From: a virus
Length of the DNA: 33,236 nt
Virus record (IMG/VR): IMGVR_UViG_3300022905_000555
Coordinates: 1 to 33,236 of that record
Strand: one strand, 5' to 3'
Shown here: piece by piece, positions 30,205 to 33,236 of the stretch
Position numbering within the stretch: position 1 is the first letter of the stretch
Layout of the letters: each line of letters begins with the position of its first letter
Made by a program: the position numbers and the translations under genes
Notes under the pieces: model-generated
Database searches by the model: none
Told to the model about the DNA's origin: nothing
The model's input: only the letters and a program-made list of their open reading frames with translations

Positions 30205-30963
30205 TTATCCGATTAAGAATCCGTAGCCGTTTCCGCCTGCAACACCTTGACTAACTTCTTGTTCAAGTTTTTCCATTTCAGCAGTTGCTTCTGATTTTAG
30301 TGCATCACCGTTAAGTGTTGATCCACCTTGCGGACCTGCAATAGTAGCAAACTTTGAACGTGCTTCGCCTAGCATATATTTGCATGCTGCTAGTGTATAA
30401 TCTTTAAGCCACTGTATTGCCATGTAATCACTTAATAGCTGAGTGTCAGGACGATAATTGTACGCATAAATTAACAATGTTTCGTCTGCTGTAGGCTTCT
30501 GTAAAATAGTTAATTTTTTAGTGTTTGAATTCCATTTAAATTCAATAAAGCTACCAAACATACGTCCAACAAGTTCTTGGTATTGACTAAACATATCGTA
30601 TGTTGCTAGTCCTCCCATTTTAGAACTTGAAAGCAGATAGGTATTGGTATATGCTGCGTTAAAGGGTTCAAATGTAGAGCCACCTTCGTTACCGCTTGTG
30701 CGCGAACCAATACTTCTACGGAATAGTTGTCTAACTTCAACAACTTCTTGGGGCAACGTATATTCGTTTTGTTCAAGCACTGTTGGCATAAACAAGTATG
30801 ACTCTTCAACTGAATTATCGCTACGTTGACGATAACGGGTTAATGCTTTTTTCAAAGCTGTTTCGTAGTGAATTGGATCAAGTTCAACGTCGACCATGCC
30901 ACCGCCTAAAAAGGCATGTACATAGTCAAATACTTCTTGTTTTTGTGTTGCTAAATCAGCCAT
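30205..30963 (-). CDS. 13: Neck protein gp13
   Basis: 252 aa from the ATG at 30963, placed after GATAAATA and GGAGA; the longer frame runs through the promoter and is rejected. Segments DVELDPIHYETALKKALTRYRQRSDNSVEESY (about 24-55), EYTLPQEVVEVRQLFRR, FEPFNAAYTNTYLLSSSKMGGLATYDMFSQYQELVGRMFG and GPQGGSTLNGDALKSEATAEMEKLE match gp13 of marine T4-like phages as I recall it. gp13 with gp14 forms the neck that closes the packaged head and joins the tail. The gene faces 14 divergently across a 44-base region with paired late promoters. Confidence 0.82.
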   Translation of the reverse strand: MADLATQKQEVFDYVHAFLGGGMVDVELDPIHYETALKKALTRYRQRSDNSVEESYLFMPTVLEQNEYTLPQEVVEVRQLFRRSIGSRTSGNEGGSTFEPFNAAYTNTYLLSSSKMGGLATYDMFSQYQELVGRMFGSFIEFKWNSNTKKLTILQKPTADETLLIYAYNYRPDTQLLSDYMAIQWLKDYTLAACKYMLGEARSKFATIAGPQGGSTLNGDALKSEATAEMEKLEQEVSQGVAGGNGYGFLIG

Positions 30964-30980
30964 GCGTGTTCTCCATATAG

Positions 30981-30988
30981 TATTTATC
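30981..30988 (-). promoter_or_regulatory. Late-type promoter GATAAATA with leader, gene 13
   Basis: Minus strand GATAAATA, then 17 nt with GGAGA, then the ATG at 30963. Confidence 0.82.
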
Positions 30989-30994
30989 GTAACC

Positions 30995-31002
30995 GATAAA
31001 TA
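30995..31002 (+). promoter_or_regulatory. Late-type promoter GATAAATA, gene 14
   Basis: Plus strand GATAAATA, 5 nt, ATG at 31008. With the minus-strand copy at 30981-30988 it forms an inverted pair of octamers 6 nt apart, a divergent late promoter. Confidence 0.82.
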
Positions 31003-31007
31003 GTTAT

Positions 31008-32168
31008 ATGCCAAGAATAAGTTTATACAAACCAGAGCGCGGTAACGATTACTATTTCCTAGATCGACAGATTCAGGAGATGTTTACGGTTGGCGGTACT
31101 GATATCAACATACACAAGTATCTAGGACCAGAAAATCCAGATACAGGAACTGCCACAGCTGATCAGCCTCAATATGATGCTGTTAAGGAAACTAATATAC
31201 AGGACTTACTATTCCTAGAAAATAGAGATAGAAAATACGATCCAGACATTTATACAATGCGCGGCATTTATAATGTACAAGATATTGACTTCGATCTTAG
31301 TCAGTTTGGATTGTTTTTAAGTAATGATACATTGTTCTTGACAATACACATTAATAGTTCAGTTAAAACATTGGGCAGAAAAATAATGAGTGGTGATGTA
31401 ATTGAATTACCTCACTTAAAAGACGAATACGCTGCAAACGATTATAGTTTTGCATTAAAAAGATTTTATGTAGTTGAAGATGTTAATCGTGCTGCTGAAG
31501 GATTTTCGCAGACATGGTATCCGCACTTATATCGTTTAAAACTTAAACAAATATACGACGGACAAGAATACGCAGAGATACTTGACTTGCCTGCAGAAGA
31601 AGGTAGCGATACTACATTGCGTGATATTTTAAGTACATACGAAAAAGAAATGCAGATTAATGCTGCGGTGGTTGCACAAGCAGAAGCTGATGCTCCTAAA
31701 AGTGGATACGACATTAGTCATTATTACACAGTAAGTACAAACGATGACGGTAGCATTGCATTAACAACTGCTGATGAAACAGATTTAGATGCGTCAAATA
31801 TTACATATACAACTGACGAAATTGTAAGTAGACCAGAGCGAGAAGGTTATACAGGTTACCTAGTAGGAACAGGTGATGCTGCGCCTAACGGTGCTCCGTT
31901 TGGTTTTGGTATTTCGTTTCCTAGAGAAAACGTCAAGGGAGATTTTTACTTGCGTACAGATTTCTTACCAAATAGAATGTTTAGATATGACGGTCAACGC
32001 TGGGTTAAGGTCAATGACGATATTAGAATGACTCTAAGTAATACACTTGAGAGACAGACTCAAAAGTCTAGCTTTATCAATAATACTGCAACCAACACCA
32101 TAGGCGGCGAAGTTGTCGAAGAGCGTCAGAGCTTATCTAAAGCACTTAGACCCAAGGCGGATAATTAA
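31008..32168 (+). CDS. 14: Neck protein gp14
   Basis: 386 aa (T4 gp14 256). The N-terminal two thirds match marine T4-like gp14 as I recall it: MPRISLYKPERGNDYYFLDR, FTVGGTDINIHKYLGPE, NIQDLLFLENRDRKYDPDIY, DIDFDLSQFGLFLSNDTLFLTIHIN, GRKIMSGDVIELPHL, then FSQTWYPHLYRLKLK. A C-terminal module (about 308-337: NVKGDFYLRTDFLPNRMFRY then DGQRWVKV) is the same G-x-(W/Y) then (Y/W)DG-x-x-W unit repeated in the gp18 insertion. gp14 completes the neck under the head. The stop overlaps the gene 15 start (TAATG). Confidence 0.86.
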   Translation: MPRISLYKPERGNDYYFLDRQIQEMFTVGGTDINIHKYLGPENPDTGTATADQPQYDAVKETNIQDLLFLENRDRKYDPDIYTMRGIYNVQDIDFDLSQFGLFLSNDTLFLTIHINSSVKTLGRKIMSGDVIELPHLKDEYAANDYSFALKRFYVVEDVNRAAEGFSQTWYPHLYRLKLKQIYDGQEYAEILDLPAEEGSDTTLRDILSTYEKEMQINAAVVAQAEADAPKSGYDISHYYTVSTNDDGSIALTTADETDLDASNITYTTDEIVSRPEREGYTGYLVGTGDAAPNGAPFGFGISFPRENVKGDFYLRTDFLPNRMFRYDGQRWVKVNDDIRMTLSNTLERQTQKSSFINNTATNTIGGEVVEERQSLSKALRPKADN

Positions 32169-33236
32169 TGCAACACTTTTACGACGGACAAGTAAGACGT
32201 TATATTACGCAAATGATGCGTATTCTTAGTAACTTTCCTGTACAAGACGGGAAAGGTCAACAAAAAGTAGTGCCTGTAACTTACGGAGATTTGTCTCGCC
32301 AAGTTGCAAATATTATTAGAGAAAATAGTGAAAATAAATTACCTAGTGCTCCTAGAATTGCAGTTTATGTAACTGGATTAGAACTAGACAAAGATAGATT
32401 AACAGATGCAACTTATACTAGGTCTACTAATATTAGAGAACGTGCATATGATGATACTAATAATGAATACCTAAACACTCAAGGTAAAAACTATACAGTT
32501 GAAAGATTAATTCCTACACCGTATTTGTTACGCATTAATGCAGATATATGGGCATCAAACACAGATCAAAAGTTACAAATTTTAGAACAATTATTAGTAT
32601 TGTTTAATCCTAGTTTAGAGATGCAAACTACTGATAACTTTATTGACTGGACAAGCATTACCGTTGTTAATTTAGAAAATGTACAGTGGAGTAATAGAAG
32701 TGTTCCTATAGGAGTCGACAGTGAAATAGATATTGCTACATTAGGATTTAGTGTACCTATATACATATCACCGCCTACTAAAGTTAAAAAGATGGGCGTT
32801 ATTACAAACGTTATAACTAGTATGTTCGACGAATCATTAGGTACAATTGAAAGCGGAGTTAGTGCTCCTGAATTAAATGCATATGATGACACGCCTGTAC
32901 CTGGATCTACAACTAATGAATTTGGTTCAAAGGCAACTTCATTAGCAGCAAACGAAATGGCAAACGTTAATTATAACAGATACGGAGTATATGTTGACAA
33001 TGGGTCTGCTCAATTAATAAGCGGTGGCACTGTTGGTAATAAAAATTGGAGAGAAATTTTCGAAGCATTACCAGGTTATTATAGAGCAGATGTCAGTAGA
33101 CTGTTTTTAACTAGCACAAATAATGATAGTACAGTTACAGGAACATTCACACTCAATCCGTTTGACGAAGGCAAAATTGAAATTAATTGGGACACTGACA
33201 GTTTCCCTCAAGATACTGTGATTGCAGGGCGAACAA
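32168..33236 (+). CDS. 15: Tail-sheath stabiliser gp15 (partial, cut by right edge)
   Basis: 356 codons are visible and the frame is open at the window end; T4 gp15 is 272 aa, so this is a longer form. The N-terminus MQHFYDGQVRRYITQMMRIL, then VTYGDLSRQVANIIRENSEN, IAVYVTGLELDKDRL, NIRERAYDD and LNTQGKNYTVERLIPTPYLL, with DQKLQILEQLLVLFNPSLE and FSVPIYISPPTKVKKMGVI, follow the gp15 pattern of marine T4-like phages as I recall it. gp15 caps the tail tube and sheath and joins the tail to the neck. Translation should be coupled to gene 14 by the TAATG overlap. Confidence 0.85.
   Translation, partial: MQHFYDGQVRRYITQMMRILSNFPVQDGKGQQKVVPVTYGDLSRQVANIIRENSENKLPSAPRIAVYVTGLELDKDRLTDATYTRSTNIRERAYDDTNNEYLNTQGKNYTVERLIPTPYLLRINADIWASNTDQKLQILEQLLVLFNPSLEMQTTDNFIDWTSITVVNLENVQWSNRSVPIGVDSEIDIATLGFSVPIYISPPTKVKKMGVITNVITSMFDESLGTIESGVSAPELNAYDDTPVPGSTTNEFGSKATSLAANEMANVNYNRYGVYVDNGSAQLISGGTVGNKNWREIFEALPGYYRADVSRLFLTSTNNDSTVTGTFTLNPFDEGKIEINWDTDSFPQDTVIAGRT

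Noticed and set aside
30964-31014. Longer start for gene 13
   Set aside because: The extension reads through the GATAAATA promoter and the GGAGA ribosome-binding site, and overlaps the gene 14 start.
31326-31331. TTGACA inside gene 14 as a promoter
   Set aside because: No -10 element at 16-18 nt spacing and no gene starting nearby.
32566-32892. 108-aa minus-strand frame inside gene 15
   Set aside because: Opposite-strand shadow of a clear gp15 frame; no recognisable motif or ribosome-binding site.

Overview
The window is part of a T4-like (Straboviridae/Kyanoviridae-type) tailed-phage genome, most like the marine T4-like phages of cyanobacteria and SAR11/Pelagibacter. The evidence is a set of T4 core genes: uvsW, uvsY, uvsX, gene 32, terminase genes 17 and probably 16, head-completion gene 4, sheath 18, tube 19 and neck genes 13, 14 and 15. 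The host cannot be fixed from this stretch. The DNA is AT-rich and very densely coded. No non-coding stretch reaches 300 bases; the longest is about 150 bases upstream of gene 32. I saw no tRNA, CRISPR or insertion sequence.

Layout, all minus strand unless stated. (1) 1-6536 is an early operon. It starts at a sigma70-type promoter (6543-6571) and reads leftwards: unknown 389-aa protein, uvsW, unknown 168-aa protein, cupin, small unknown, kdsA, kdsB, a possible clamp-loader-like protein, a zinc-finger protein, and an APS-kinase-like gene cut by the window edge. (2) 6554-11443 is a block of six sugar genes behind a late-type promoter: a nucleotidyltransferase-cupin fusion, a GT8-like transferase, three related capsule-synthesis-like proteins and a DAD-type glycosyltransferase. 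(3) A lone plus-strand sulfotransferase lies at 11484-12146 with its own late-type promoter. (4) 12141-17726 is the gene 32 operon. It starts at a perfect TTGACA-N17-TATAAT promoter and reads 32, uvsX, small acidic protein, uvsY, GT25 glycosyltransferase, two FkbM methyltransferases and a DMD-type glycosyltransferase. (5) 17881-30963 is the structural and packaging module, with many T4-type late promoters and several hairpin terminators. It includes an HNH-like gene (plus strand) and a dNMP-kinase-like gene. (6) 31008-33236 (plus) holds neck gene 14 and tail gene 15, the latter cut by the right edge.

The biological theme is a phage-borne surface-sugar programme threaded between recombination and virion genes. 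KdsA and KdsB would make Kdo-8-phosphate and CMP-Kdo. At least four glycosyltransferases, three capsule-synthesis-like proteins and two FkbM methyltransferases could assemble or decorate a Kdo-linked glycan. An APS-kinase-like protein and a sulfotransferase could sulfate it. The genes are split between early, middle/recombination and late transcription units, so the host envelope, or a glycan on the virion, may be remodelled in stages. This reading is inference.

A second theme is regulatory. Late promoters of the form NATAAATA repeatedly sit exactly 5 nt before the start codon (five genes). By T4 geometry this places +1 on the A of ATG, which predicts leaderless late mRNAs. Other late genes in the same window have the same motif followed by a normal Shine-Dalgarno leader.
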